A model generated the notes under the pieces. That model was not told where the DNA came from and searched no databases. It was given only the letters and a program-made list of their open reading frames with translations. From Halosolutus gelatinilyticus (GTDB lineage: Archaea > Halobacteriota > Halobacteria > Halobacteriales > Natrialbaceae): DNA of 64,000 nt. The stretch lies in contig NZ_CP095491.1 in NCBI RefSeq assembly GCF_023028105.1, positions 2,728,001-2,792,000 of the forward strand. The letters run 5' to 3'. The translations under genes were made by a program, and so were the position numbers. Of this stretch, positions 34,621 to 42,808 are shown in pieces. Each line of letters opens with the position of its first letter. Within the stretch, counting starts at the first letter, position 1.

Positions 34621-35796
34621 TCAGCGGGAGCATCTTCGTCCTCCTCGTCGACGTCGTCCTCGAGGTCGTCGCGATCGGCGTCGACGTCCTCGAGGCGGGC
34701 CTGCTCGTTGTGCTGACGAATCCCCTCGGTCGCGATCCGAATCCCCTGCTCGACGCCGTTGAAGTTGCCGAGCAGGAACATCTGCGCGACGTTCCGGTTC
34801 ATGTCCCGGTTCCAGACGACGACGTGCGAGACGAACCACGCCACCGAGACGCCGAACTGCCGGTTGATGTAGTCAGCGACGATCTCCGAGCGGGACAGGT
34901 CCGAGCCCTGCTTCCGGTACTGCTTCACCAAGAGGTCGCACTTACGACGCCACTCGTCGGCCTCGAGGTCGAGATAGTCGCGGGCGTTGTCGGCGTTCTC
35001 GAGGCGCTCTTCGCCGACGTGGTCGAACCAGAAGCCGGGGATGTCCCCGCTGATGAGCGCCTCGACGAGCGCCTTCATCTGCTCCTTGCGCTCGTCCTTC
35101 TCGGGGATCTCCTCGATGTGGTCGATTCCCATCTCGTCGTGAAGGGCGTCGACGGCTCGAAGCATCGAGATCTCTTCGCGGCGATAAGGCCGGTCAGGAT
35201 GTCGCCGGCCTCTCCCTCGAGCATCTTTCCGACGAGTTGTTTCGTGAGTTGTTCCCTCGAGACGCCCGGTAGTCGGTCCATTCCCACCATGCGGAGCCCT
35301 CGCTGGTGTTCGCCGTCGCTGCTGCTTCGCTCGCCAGTGCGTCGATGACCGCCGGGTTCGTCGCGATCGCCGCGACGAGGAACATCAGCGTCGTGATGAT
35401 GAGCGCCTGTCCCGGCGGGATCTCTTCGGTGACGCCCTTCGAGGAAATCCATTCGTCCATCGCGTCGCCGATCTCGAGTTGGTGGGCGAGTTCCTTGTCG
35501 ACCCCCTGCGCCTCGTCGCCGCCGTACTTGGTGATGGCGGCGTTCGAGACGGCGCAGAGGCCGTTTACGTAGTGGTCGCCCATTGTCTTCCCGCCGGCGA
35601 TGTCCTCGAGGGCGTCGTCGTCGCTCGCCTCCTGGTCGACGTCGTCGACGTCGTCGGTCGTCTCCTCGCTCTCCTCCTCGATCCTCTCCTTCACGGCGTC
35701 GAGGTCGATCGCGCCGCCGGAGACGTCGGGCTGCTCCTCCTCGTTCTCGTCCGGCTCGACATCGTCGACGTCGTCCGGGGTGGTTTCGTCGCTCAT
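34617..35796 (-). pseudogene. Uncharacterised virus- or plasmid-type gene broken by two frameshifts
   Basis: Three consecutive minus-strand frames join into one protein of about 393 aa. Frame 1 from the ATG at 35796 (MSDETTPDDVDDVEPDENEE, an acidic start, then MGDHYVNGLCAVSNAAITKY and a hydrophobic helix ALIITTLMFLVAAIATNPAV). Frame 2 from about 35290 (GVSREQLTKQLVGKMLEGEA, GDILTGLIA). Frame 3 from about 35180 (EEISMLRAVDALHDEMGIDH to the acidic end DEEDEDAPAE at 34617). The 1180-base span needs two missing bases to be one frame. I do not recognise the family; the acidic ends and the block of neighbours suggest a haloarchaeal provirus or plasmid. Base-calling errors are an alternative. Confidence 0.68.
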
Positions 35797-36241
35797 TCGA
35801 TCATCGGCACCTCGTCACGGTCGACCGCAGGGCTTGTCTCGTCGTCCTCCTCGAGGTCAACGGGCTGCTGCTGACGGGCGCGGTAGACCCGCCAGACGAC
35901 GAACAGGAGCAACAGCGCCGAGGCGATCACGAGGTACGTCGTGGGGCTCGCCGAGGGGATCAGCGACCCCCCTTCTCCCTGGTCGTCTGTCTGCTCGATC
36001 GGCTCCTCAACCTGCTCGTCCGTCGCTTCCTCGCTGGTCTCGTCCCCCTCGCCGTCCCCGCCTTCGGGGGCCTCGAGGGCGTCCGACCAGGCCCTTCGTC
36101 CCTGGCCTGCTGGTGGTCGTCGTCACCCATCGCGTTGGTGTGGCCCCTGAGCGCCTCGGGAGAGGCGAACGGGGGCTGGTCGTCGTCCCATTCGTCGTCG
36201 TGTTTCTCGCCCCCCTCTACGGGGCAGTAGTAGCCGGTCAT
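35793..36241 (-). pseudogene. Zinc-finger-like plus membrane-anchor gene with one frameshift
   Basis: The ATG at 36241 opens MTGYYCPVEGGEKHDDEWDD and ASPEALRGHTNAMGDDDHQ, a zinc-finger-like segment. Near 36085-36105 the frame changes, and the next frame continues AWSDALEAPEGGDGEGDETS, an acidic stalk, then a transmembrane helix YLVIASALLLLFVVW and a charged tail ending DRDEVPMIE. The stop at 35793-35795 overlaps the ATG of the next gene (ATGA), as in intact polycistrons, which supports the joined reading. One missing base would restore a 149-aa membrane protein. Confidence 0.68.
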
Positions 36242-36245
36242 GGCG

Positions 36246-36601
36246 TCACCAGTCGATTCCTTCTTCGGTCAGGCGCCGATCGCTAAGGATACTGTATGAG
36301 CCTGTGATGTAGCGAGCGAGGCGGCTATTTCTGGTCACTCGATCGTGGCCGTCGAATCCTTTGGGCGGCTCGCCCTCCTGGAGGGTCGATCGATGACGTC
36401 CTCGAGGTCGGGCATCACATGCCACGACTTCTGACCAGCGGGCGTTTCGACCCAGATCACTGGCCAGCCGTCGTGATAATAGTAACCAGCGTACCCTGTT
36501 CCCCAGGTCATTGCGACGATCGTCGCGAAGCCGATCGCGAGCAGGTTGCGGTCGTGATACACGTCGTCGATACTTTTCTCGGACTCGTCGGGTGGGTCCA
36601 T
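36246..36601 (-). pseudogene. Small membrane protein gene with one frameshift
   Basis: The ATG at 36601 opens MDPPDESEKSIDDVYHDRNL, then a hydrophobic segment LLAIGFATIVAMTWGTGYAG and a Tyr/Trp-rich stretch up to SWHVMPDLEDVI. Near 36380-36400 the frame shifts and continues STLQEGEPPKGFDGHDRVTR and YITGSYSILSDRRLTEEGID, ending in TGA at 36246. One missing base gives a 118-aa protein. It ends five bases before the next gene's start, so the three genes were an operon. The family is not recognised. Confidence 0.62.
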
Positions 36602-36689
36602 ACTCCGCTAAACCGGTGTGACACACATCACGGGGGGTAGAATTGAAACTTCAATAACCAGCAAAATACCAATCGAGACGTGTATTTTT

Positions 36690-36709
36690 GTAGGTGTATC
36701 ACCACCTAC
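36690..36709. promoter_or_regulatory. Perfect 7-bp inverted repeat in front of the AbrB-like gene
   Basis: GTAGGTGTATCACCACCTAC has arms GTAGGTG/CACCTAC with a 6-base spacer and ends eight bases before the ATG at 36718. A T-rich stretch (TATTTTTG) lies directly upstream and can serve as the TATA element. A repressor bound here would block initiation, so autoregulation by the following small protein is plausible (inference). Confidence 0.5.
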
Positions 36710-36717
36710 CTCATGTG

Positions 36718-36939
36718 ATGACAACTGCGTCGGCTCGCGCCCAGCAAGCAACTGAGGCCCACCGCGATGATGAGACGATCCCGTGTGGGATGGTTCGTGC
36801 ACAGGAGAGCGGAAACAGCGTCTACTCGATCCTTCCCAGTCCGTTTAGTGATAACGAGGAGATCGAGCAAGGAACACCGCTCTACGTTGCGTATGATGTG
36901 AAAACGGGATCGTTCATCGTGACGCCGATCGAAGCGTAG
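36718..36939 (+). CDS. Small AbrB/SpoVT-like swapped-hairpin protein
   Basis: The 73-aa protein reads MTTASARAQQATEAHRDDET and then MVRAQESGNSVYSILP, EIEQGTPLYVAYD and GSFIVTPIEA. The second part follows the AbrB pattern (strand, G/N turn, SxxxxLP, hydrophobic spacing, G.PL.V, G.f.V.P). Such proteins bind DNA as dimers and often repress their own genes or act as antitoxins. No toxin gene is adjacent. The perfect inverted repeat just upstream fits autoregulation. A GTG start eight codons upstream is less likely because it lies inside the inverted repeat. Confidence 0.6.
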   Translation: MTTASARAQQATEAHRDDETIPCGMVRAQESGNSVYSILPSPFSDNEEIEQGTPLYVAYDVKTGSFIVTPIEA

Positions 36940-37065
36940 CGGTAGTTGAAACACTATTTATCTATTTCAATCTTCCTACGAATATAAACGGACGGATTTG
37001 CTAAGTGCATATGCGAATTGAACGCCGATATCTCTCAAATATTGAACTAGTTCGACATTCTGTGG

Positions 37066-38649
37066 TCATGAGGTGCCGACCGTTCGCTCGAACTTCTGAA
37101 TTCCGTCGTCGCTCCCCGCGACGATCACTTCATCGTCAACTCCAATTGTTGTACGTTCGTCTGTGCAGACAGTGTCACCGCGTGAAACGCCGATGAGGGT
37201 CCATCCATGTTCATCGGTGAGACGAGCGTCTGCCAATGATTTACCGACGAATGGGGCTGCGTCAGCCCGAACAAGACGAATCTGGCTTGTTGGATCAATA
37301 ACCCTTTCACCGTGGACTTCCGTCGCGACCAGTCGAGCGGATACTTGCTGGATGGAGAGAACATAGTCGGCGCCAGCTCTGAACGCTGCTTTCGTTTTCT
37401 CTCCATCTGTTACACGCGCAAGGATTTCGATTTCGCTCGACATTGAGCGAGCTATGGCGATGGTCAACAATGCAGTCGAATCGCCATCAACGGTAACAAC
37501 CAGTGCAGAGGTGTCGTCGATGCTGGCCTTGCGGAGCGTTTCAGGTTCAGTAACGTCACCGATAACGTCGGGGCTACGCCCTTCTGATTCGTCGACAGTT
37601 GTCACTGAGACGCCCGTCGGGAGCGCCTCGACAGCAGCTGTTCCGCCCTCACCAAAACCAGCAACAACGATCTTCGAGGGGGTCTCGATACGTCGTGATC
37701 GGACGCCCGCAACTTCGTTTGTTATCTCATCGATCTCGCTCGTTGGCCCGGCGACAACCAGAACGGTGTTAGGCGTGAGTTTGTCGTTGGGTGACGGCGG
37801 TAGGTGAAGTTTGCCGTTCAACCAACCGGCGATCAGCGTCAGGTCTGGGTGGTTCGCGATCGGCGAGTCGCGTACTTGGACGCCATGAAGCGGGCTATCT
37901 CGCCGGACAAGTATCTCGCGGATATCGACCTTATCGTTGTCGGACTGTTCATCGATCGTGACGGGTGTTGTCGCTTTCTCCGCCAGTCGCTGGCCGATCA
38001 GCGCGTGTGGGGCAACACTTCGATCGACGCCGACTTCTGCAAGCGCCTTTTGCCGGCGGGTCGACTCTGTGAAACTGATCACCCGAAGATCCCCATTGGC
38101 TTCCAGCGCGGTTAACACGACGTTTGCGGTTTTGTCGCCAGCATCGGTGATGAGCAACGCCGCTCGTTCGATCGTAGCACGGTCAAGGTCGGCTCGATCC
38201 TCAGGGTCGCCGTTGATAGCTTGATAGCCGTCATCTGAGAGCCGTTTCGCCTCTTCTTCGTTGGATTCGATGAGGACGTAGTCGATGTCGAGTTCATCGA
38301 GGAGCATGTCCGTGTCACGCTGATACTCCGCGATGACGACATGGTCATTCTTGGTGGTGAGACGGTCATCAAGGTTCAACGGTGTCCGCTCGAATAACGG
38401 GATGACCAAGACACGCAATGTGACGAAGCCGATGATGACACCGGTCAATTGGATCGTCACCATCAGAACGTTCATCACTGGCGTTTCCCAAGGCGAATCC
38501 GCGCCATACCCTGTCGTCGTCATCGTCTCAACCACCGTCTGGAACGACCGGAAGACCGACTGGGGACGGTTTTCGAACACTCGCATCCCCCAATTGTAGA
38601 CGATCGTATAGAAGAGAACGACCAAAGCGAGACCGATCACGAAAACCAC
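37066..38649 (-). CDS. Potassium channel with tandem RCK (TrkA-N/TrkA-C) domains
   Basis: The 527-aa protein has a two-helix pore module (VFVIGLALVVLFYTIVYNW; selectivity filter TMTTTGYGAD; second helix LMVTIQLTGVIIGFVTL), then RCK domain 1 (HVVIAEYQRDTDMLL, from residue about 103, then a TrkA-C unit) and RCK domain 2 (KIVVAGFGEGGTAAV, with a final TrkA-C unit). It should conduct K+ under ligand control. The GTG at 38649 is the first start codon in frame, but the frame stays open upstream to 38751 and reads plausible sequence (SVDDWTSIRELRDSKGLHPR) with no ATG/GTG/TTG. The true N-terminus may therefore be longer, with a lost or unusual start. Confidence 0.85.
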   Translation of the reverse strand: MVFVIGLALVVLFYTIVYNWGMRVFENRPQSVFRSFQTVVETMTTTGYGADSPWETPVMNVLMVTIQLTGVIIGFVTLRVLVIPLFERTPLNLDDRLTTKNDHVVIAEYQRDTDMLLDELDIDYVLIESNEEEAKRLSDDGYQAINGDPEDRADLDRATIERAALLITDAGDKTANVVLTALEANGDLRVISFTESTRRQKALAEVGVDRSVAPHALIGQRLAEKATTPVTIDEQSDNDKVDIREILVRRDSPLHGVQVRDSPIANHPDLTLIAGWLNGKLHLPPSPNDKLTPNTVLVVAGPTSEIDEITNEVAGVRSRRIETPSKIVVAGFGEGGTAAVEALPTGVSVTTVDESEGRSPDVIGDVTEPETLRKASIDDTSALVVTVDGDSTALLTIAIARSMSSEIEILARVTDGEKTKAAFRAGADYVLSIQQVSARLVATEVHGERVIDPTSQIRLVRADAAPFVGKSLADARLTDEHGWTLIGVSRGDTVCTDERTTIGVDDEVIVAGSDDGIQKFERTVGTS

Positions 38650-38935
38650 TAATAGCCGTTGACGTTTCGTGAAATCCCGCGGATGCAGCCCCTTACTGTC
38701 TCTGAGTTCGCGTATTGACGTCCAGTCATCGACACTATGACCCTCCGATCAATTAAATAACCGGTCGACTGTTGCGTGGATGTGCTACGGGAGATGGCTG
38801 TAGCAATATGTTTGCTCCTTGCTTAGGGCGGTGAGCGGTTGACCGGGAACTGTCCTGATGATTCTGAATACCTGTTCCCTGCTCCATAGGGCGTTATACA
38901 GAATTAACTGTTTGACGGTGATATCAACCGGTACC

Positions 38936-39055
38936 ATGCTTTGTCCGCAGTGTCAACACCGACTCAAACCTAGAGCTACCGATAAGAACGTCGGCGGAAA
39001 AAACGTAGTGTTCATCAGCTGTAAAAATTGCAACACTGTCATTGGAGTCTTATGA
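38936..39055 (+). CDS. 39-aa zinc-ribbon micro-protein
   Basis: The protein MLCPQCQHRLKPRATDKNVG ... SCKNCNTVIGVL has two CxxC knuckles (residues 3-6 and 30-33) spaced like a zinc ribbon. The frame continues 26 codons upstream, but that part lacks zinc-ribbon character, and the ATG at 38936 directly precedes the first knuckle. Haloarchaea have many such small zinc proteins; the role is unknown. It sits alone between the channel and the antiporter genes. Confidence 0.6.
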   Translation: MLCPQCQHRLKPRATDKNVGGKNVVFISCKNCNTVIGVL

Positions 39056-39130
39056 CAGTAATATAATAAAACAGTATTTTGAATGTCATGCATACTTACT
39101 ATTTTGTGACACTTCGATGATTTACTGTTG

Positions 39131-40393
39131 TCAGTCGGTGGTTGGTACCTGATCGCGCTCTATCCTGGCGAGATACGGCCCGACGACTGCCCAGAGTGAT
39201 TCGGAATACTGCATCAGCACGCTGCCGAGGATGCTCATCACGAGTACGTATCCCACTGTTAGATCGGGAATCGTCTCGGTCATGATAGGACCGGTACCGG
39301 CCGCTGCGATCGTCGCCGCAATGATCAGTGAGAACTCCCCGCGGGTGACCATACCGGTCGCGACCCGCAGCGATCGCCGCTCGTCGAGATCGTAGATACG
39401 ACCGCCGAGGTAACCGCTAACGAGCTTCGTCGGCGTTGTCACCAGCACGGCGATCGCCAGTACAGCGACCAATCCGAGGTCGACGAATACTCGTGGGTCG
39501 GTCCCGAGTCCGACCCAGAAGAAAAATATCGCCGCGAACACGTCTCGGACCGGCGTCAGCAGCCTCTCGATCTCGTCGACGTGATCGGTGCTTGAAAATC
39601 CCATTCCGATGAAAAAAGCGGCGACGGCCTCACTAACATCCAACAGCAGCGCGATTCCCGCGACAAAGACGACGAGAGCGACCGTCCGGAGTATTGTCAG
39701 TTCCTGGGAGTCGATCGCCAGAAACCGCTGGAAGAATTCGGAACCGTAGAAGACGCCGACGACGAGGATAAGAAGAAAGCCGACAGCAACGCCGATGTCG
39801 GCCGCCGCCTCGCCGAGGTCGCCGCTCCCGATCACGATAGCGGAGACGGTTGCGAGATAGAACGCGATAAACAGGTCCTCAAACACCAGCGTCCCGAGCA
39901 TCGGACTACTCTCGTCGTTGGCGATCCACCCGAGGTCGATCAGCGACTTAGTGATCACCGCGCTTGAAGAGATGTAGACGATCCCCCCGAGCAACACCGC
40001 CTCGACGAGCGACCAGCCTAGCGCAAGGCCGATTATGACTCCGGCTGGAAAATTGATCACCAGGTCGACGACACCCGCCTTTCCGATCCGGTCTCGACTT
40101 TCGAGTAGTCGAGTCATGCTGAATTCAAGACCGAGGAAAAAAAGGAGGAAAACGATCCCGAGCTCGGCCCCGAGTTCGATGAACTCACTCTCAGAGATGA
40201 ACGGCTGCTGGATCTGTACACCGGCATCGCCAAGCGTCAGGGGCGCGAGGGTACCGAGGACATACTCGCTGGCGAGCATGCCACCCACGATGTAAAACGG
40301 GATGACAGACTGTCCAATCCGATTAGCTATTGCTCCCGCAAGGGCCACTGTAACGAACATGGCCCCGATTTCGATCAGGGGTGTCTCCGCCAT
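39131..40393 (-). CDS. CPA2 cation:proton antiporter (KhtU/KefB-like)
   Basis: The 420-aa protein has about twelve membrane helices with CPA2 marks: FISESEFIELGAELGIVFLLFFLGLEFS, then the unwound-helix region AVLLGGIVYISSSAVITKSL and LGTLVFEDLFIAFYLATV (the ED pair), and RGEFSLIIAA near residue 355. It lacks the cytoplasmic RCK domain of full KefB/KefC, but the gene immediately upstream encodes a TrkA-C protein, the arrangement of the KhtT/KhtU K+/H+ antiporter. The start ATG follows the stop of that gene without a gap. Confidence 0.88.
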   Translation of the reverse strand: MAETPLIEIGAMFVTVALAGAIANRIGQSVIPFYIVGGMLASEYVLGTLAPLTLGDAGVQIQQPFISESEFIELGAELGIVFLLFFLGLEFSMTRLLESRDRIGKAGVVDLVINFPAGVIIGLALGWSLVEAVLLGGIVYISSSAVITKSLIDLGWIANDESSPMLGTLVFEDLFIAFYLATVSAIVIGSGDLGEAAADIGVAVGFLLILVVGVFYGSEFFQRFLAIDSQELTILRTVALVVFVAGIALLLDVSEAVAAFFIGMGFSSTDHVDEIERLLTPVRDVFAAIFFFWVGLGTDPRVFVDLGLVAVLAIAVLVTTPTKLVSGYLGGRIYDLDERRSLRVATGMVTRGEFSLIIAATIAAAGTGPIMTETIPDLTVGYVLVMSILGSVLMQYSESLWAVVGPYLARIERDQVPTTD

Positions 40394-40933
40394 CTACGAC
40401 TCGTCGATGTACGACTGTTCGCCGTTCTCTGTAGGTTCGTCGAGGCTCGCTTCGCCGGCTGCGAGGCGTTCGAACTCTTGGTGGCTCTCTCGGTCACCGA
40501 TTGAGACAAGCGTGTCGCCTTCTTCGATTGTGACGTCCGGCGGCGGGTTCTGGATCGTTTCCCCGCCGCGCTGGATGGCGATAATCGAGACGCCAGTCCG
40601 CTGGCGGATACCCGATTCAGTGAGCGTCTTGCCGATCAAGGAGGACTCGGCGGTCACCTTGGCCCACTCGATGATCGTCTCGTCGTCTAATACAGTGCTG
40701 ATCTGGTCATCTCGAATGGGTTGGAAATATGCGCCCTCCATGATCGTGCCGACCTGCCGCGCGAGCTTATCTGATAGCTCGAACACCTTTTCGGAGTCGG
40801 CTTCAGGAGTCTGCCGTAAGAATAGCTCTCGCTTACCCGTGTTGTGGATGACGATGACGAGCTGGGCTTCCCCGTCAAGGTCGATCTCGAACTTCTTTCC
40901 GACCCCAGGAAGATCGGTCTCGTAGACGGCCAT
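40394..40933 (-). CDS. TrkA-C regulatory subunit of the antiporter (KhtT-like)
   Basis: The 179-aa protein begins MAVYETDLPGVGKKFEIDL, the KhtT/YhaT N-terminal domain (GEAQLVIVIHNTGKRELFLR), and carries a TrkA-C domain at about residues 90-165 (SSLIGKTLTESGIRQRTGVSI ... EEGDTLVSIG). In the Bacillus system KhtT gates KhtU in response to nucleotides and pH. It is the first gene of a two-gene operon. The longer frame to 40969 adds 12 hydrophobic residues; the ATG at 40933 matches the family start. Confidence 0.88.
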   Translation of the reverse strand: MAVYETDLPGVGKKFEIDLDGEAQLVIVIHNTGKRELFLRQTPEADSEKVFELSDKLARQVGTIMEGAYFQPIRDDQISTVLDDETIIEWAKVTAESSLIGKTLTESGIRQRTGVSIIAIQRGGETIQNPPPDVTIEEGDTLVSIGDRESHQEFERLAAGEASLDEPTENGEQSYIDES

Positions 40934-41116
40934 ATCGAACAAAGGAACGAAATAGACAAAAGTCCCCATGGTCGTGAGCTGGCGAATATCACATCCGAAT
41001 CATGCGCATACTCGCCTCCACAGTCGGTTTGATCTTACTAACCGAAGTTTGCCGGCTACTGATTGCTTTACCACACATCCCCAGCCGCGGATGCTCGGGA
41101 CGGTAACGATCACCTC

Positions 41117-41138
41117 GACTCAAAAATTATGTTGAGTC
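41117..41138. promoter_or_regulatory. Inverted repeat upstream of the 41173 gene
   Basis: GACTCAA (41117-41123) and TTGAGTC (41132-41138) are perfect 7-bp arms around an AT-rich 8-base spacer. The AT-rich centre and position 35 bases before the ATG at 41173 suggest a promoter/operator. A second AT-rich element (CATATAC) lies at 41151-41157. Confidence 0.4.
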
Positions 41139-41172
41139 AGGCCGAAGCTCCATATACGCCGTTTCAGGACCT

Positions 41173-41394
41173 ATGAAAGAGATTGAATCCATGACAATCC
41201 ATCCATTTGGTGATGGATTGCTTGTTGAACTGATCGGTATTGATGAACATGATGATGTCTCTACAGTGACGATTGAATTTGACATTGTAGATGATAACGG
41301 AGAAGCGGCTGCCCGTGAAGATATTCCCTCAAACTATAAAGAGGACGTTAAGGCAGTTCTTTCCAAGAATGGATATTCGATTTCTAATATCTAA
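41173..41394 (+). CDS. Small hypothetical protein, AT-rich gene
   Basis: The 73-aa protein MKEIESMTIHPFGDGLLVEL ... SNYKEDVKAVLSKNGYSISN alternates strands and a final helix, with balanced acidic composition. It has no recognised motif. Its codons are far more AT-rich than the chromosome, which marks it as acquired. A promoter-like inverted repeat precedes it, which supports real expression. Confidence 0.5.
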   Translation: MKEIESMTIHPFGDGLLVELIGIDEHDDVSTVTIEFDIVDDNGEAAAREDIPSNYKEDVKAVLSKNGYSISNI

Positions 41395-41510
41395 GGCCAC
41401 TCTTTGCTGTATACGCATCTGATATTGATCAGCCGATTCACGACTCAGTCGTAAGAACGAAACTTTGCTCTCGATTACATGCATGAGGGCATCATAGATG
41501 CCCCTATTAC

Positions 41511-42008
41511 TCAGTTCGCGTTACCTTCCCGGTACTTCCACTGTTTCGGATCAGCGCACGGCGGTTTGACGTACCAGTTCCGCCAGCGATGAAGCGCTTC
41601 GCCGGAGAGACCGATCAGCATTGCTCCAAGCGCAACGAATCCCTGCTGCCGGAGAGGCATTAGCGCGTCTGGGAGTTCGTTCTTACTCACTTGCCGAGTC
41701 TCCTGGGCGATACTTCCAGCGTGACGCCGCTGGTAGATTTTCAGGTCTTCCGTCGCGTACTTGAGGCATGCTTCGTACAGTTCACGCAGCTGAGGATCAG
41801 CCGGATAGTACCCGTCGTCCCTACTGTCGACGTCGACGCAACCATACTCAGAGACTACGTCTTGCATCTGCTCCTCGATGACGTCGGTCATCGTCTCGCC
41901 GAGTGATTCGCAGGCGGCCTTGAAATCCTCCTTTAGTTTCGCGTCGACTTTCGCACTGAGACGGGTTTGACCGGCGCTACTGTAGCCTTCGGCACCCATC
42001 CGGCTCAT
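41511..42008 (-). CDS. RHH-like DNA-binding protein with C-terminal hydrophobic helix
   Basis: The 165-aa protein has an N-terminal strand-helix-helix segment TRLSAKVDAKLKEDFKAACE, SLGETMTDVIEEQMQDVV typical of ribbon-helix-helix or MobC-like plasmid proteins, a middle helical part, and near the C-terminus a hydrophobic helix GFVALGAMLIGLSGEAL. The start is set at the ATG at 42008 (MSRMGAEGYS); the frame extends to 42077 but that part overlaps a palindrome. An 18-base perfect palindrome lies 52 bases upstream and may be its operator. It belongs to the small-gene block beside tRNA-Ala. Confidence 0.6.
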   Translation of the reverse strand: MSRMGAEGYSSAGQTRLSAKVDAKLKEDFKAACESLGETMTDVIEEQMQDVVSEYGCVDVDSRDDGYYPADPQLRELYEACLKYATEDLKIYQRRHAGSIAQETRQVSKNELPDALMPLRQQGFVALGAMLIGLSGEALHRWRNWYVKPPCADPKQWKYREGNAN

Positions 42009-42059
42009 CGACGACCACCTGCCGACGTGTACACAGAATCGGGGGTGTTTGACCCCATC

Positions 42060-42077
42060 GTGTTCACGGGTGAACAC
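42060..42077. promoter_or_regulatory. 18-bp palindrome, probable operator
   Basis: GTGTTCACGGGTGAACAC has perfect 8-bp arms around GG. It lies between the SWIM-protein gene end (42160) and the RHH-like gene start (42008). Perfect symmetry of this length suggests a dimeric repressor site; the RHH-like protein is the nearest candidate. Confidence 0.5.
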
Positions 42078-42159
42078 GCAGACGGCGTCGAGATAGACAG
42101 TTTAGCCACACGCCCCCTGGGGGATGCCCGCGGAGGGCTATCGCGCGCGGGTGCGTGCG

Positions 42160-42579
42160 TCATCGGTGGCACACCTCCTCCTGAGCCCGCTCTATGGCGC
42201 CGTCGAATCGTTCTCCGTCGAACGTCTCCCCGGTCATCTGCCGCATTTCGTGCTCGTCGCCGGGGCTGCCATCGGTTTTCTCGACGTCGATGAGTCCGAT
42301 GAAGGCGGCTTTCCTGAGCGTGCAGAGGTGCGCACAGGGACCGTCGTGATACTTCCAGCCTTTGCAGTCGCACCGCCCGATGTACTTGTCCTCCTCTACT
42401 CCGAGGGCGCAGTAGTGGACGTCCTCGCCGCCTCGAAGCGTCACCTTGTAACCGAACCGTCCGAACCGCTCGATCAGCGCGGCGTTGGGTCGGGCTCGAG
42501 TCCACGATCGCGACTGCTCGTCCCGTTCGGTGTGGAAATCGAGTGGTTCTCCGTCCGTCGGTTGCGGAAACGCGCTCAT
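42160..42579 (-). CDS. SWIM zinc-finger protein
   Basis: The 139-aa protein has the SWIM pattern C-x-C-xn-C-x-H in GRCDCKGWKYHDGPCAHLCT (residues about 68-87). SWIM proteins bind DNA or proteins, and short versions are typical of haloarchaeal viruses and plasmids. The start ATG overlaps the stop of the upstream micro-gene (ATGA), so it is the last gene of a coupled chain read from the tRNA side. Confidence 0.78.
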   Translation of the reverse strand: MSAFPQPTDGEPLDFHTERDEQSRSWTRARPNAALIERFGRFGYKVTLRGGEDVHYCALGVEEDKYIGRCDCKGWKYHDGPCAHLCTLRKAAFIGLIDVEKTDGSPGDEHEMRQMTGETFDGERFDGAIERAQEEVCHR

Positions 42580-42698
42580 GATCCTCGATACACCTCCCCG
42601 ACGGGGTGCGGCCCGTTCTCACAGACAATCTGTGGGATACCGCCCGGACTCGTCTCCGGCTTCATCCGGCCGCCGCAGTGAGGGCAGTATCGGGTCAC
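42576..42698 (-). CDS. 40-aa zinc-finger micro-protein
   Basis: From the GTG at 42698 the frame reads VTRYCPHCGGRMKPETSPGG and IPQIVCENGPHPVGEVYRGS. CPHC is a zinc knuckle; a later Cys and His can complete the site. The start overlaps the stop of the upstream micro-gene and the stop overlaps the SWIM gene start by four bases. It is too short for usual gene callers, but the coupling on both sides and the knuckle make it credible. Confidence 0.6.
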   Translation of the reverse strand: MTRYCPHCGGRMKPETSPGGIPQIVCENGPHPVGEVYRGS

Positions 42699-42808
42699 CG
42701 CCCGACACCTCCGCCGTGCAGGGATTGATCACAGTGGCGGTCGCCAAGTGCCCGCCCGGCGAGTTCGTTCAACCCATCGCACTCGCAGCGAAGAATCACG
42801 GTCGACAT
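42695..42808 (-). CDS. 37-aa cysteine-containing micro-protein
   Basis: From the ATG at 42808 the frame reads MSTVILRCECDGLNELAGRA and LGDRHCDQSLHGGGVGR. Three cysteines and two histidines could bind one zinc. A GAGGGGG purine run just before the ATG can act as a ribosome binding site. It overlaps the next gene start by four bases. Function unknown. Confidence 0.5.
   Translation of the reverse strand: MSTVILRCECDGLNELAGRALGDRHCDQSLHGGGVGR

Noticed and set aside
34617-35796. Programmed ribosomal frameshifting to explain the broken genes
   Set aside because: There are several disruptions in different genes, no common slippery heptamer, and a dead integrase alongside, which fits decay better.
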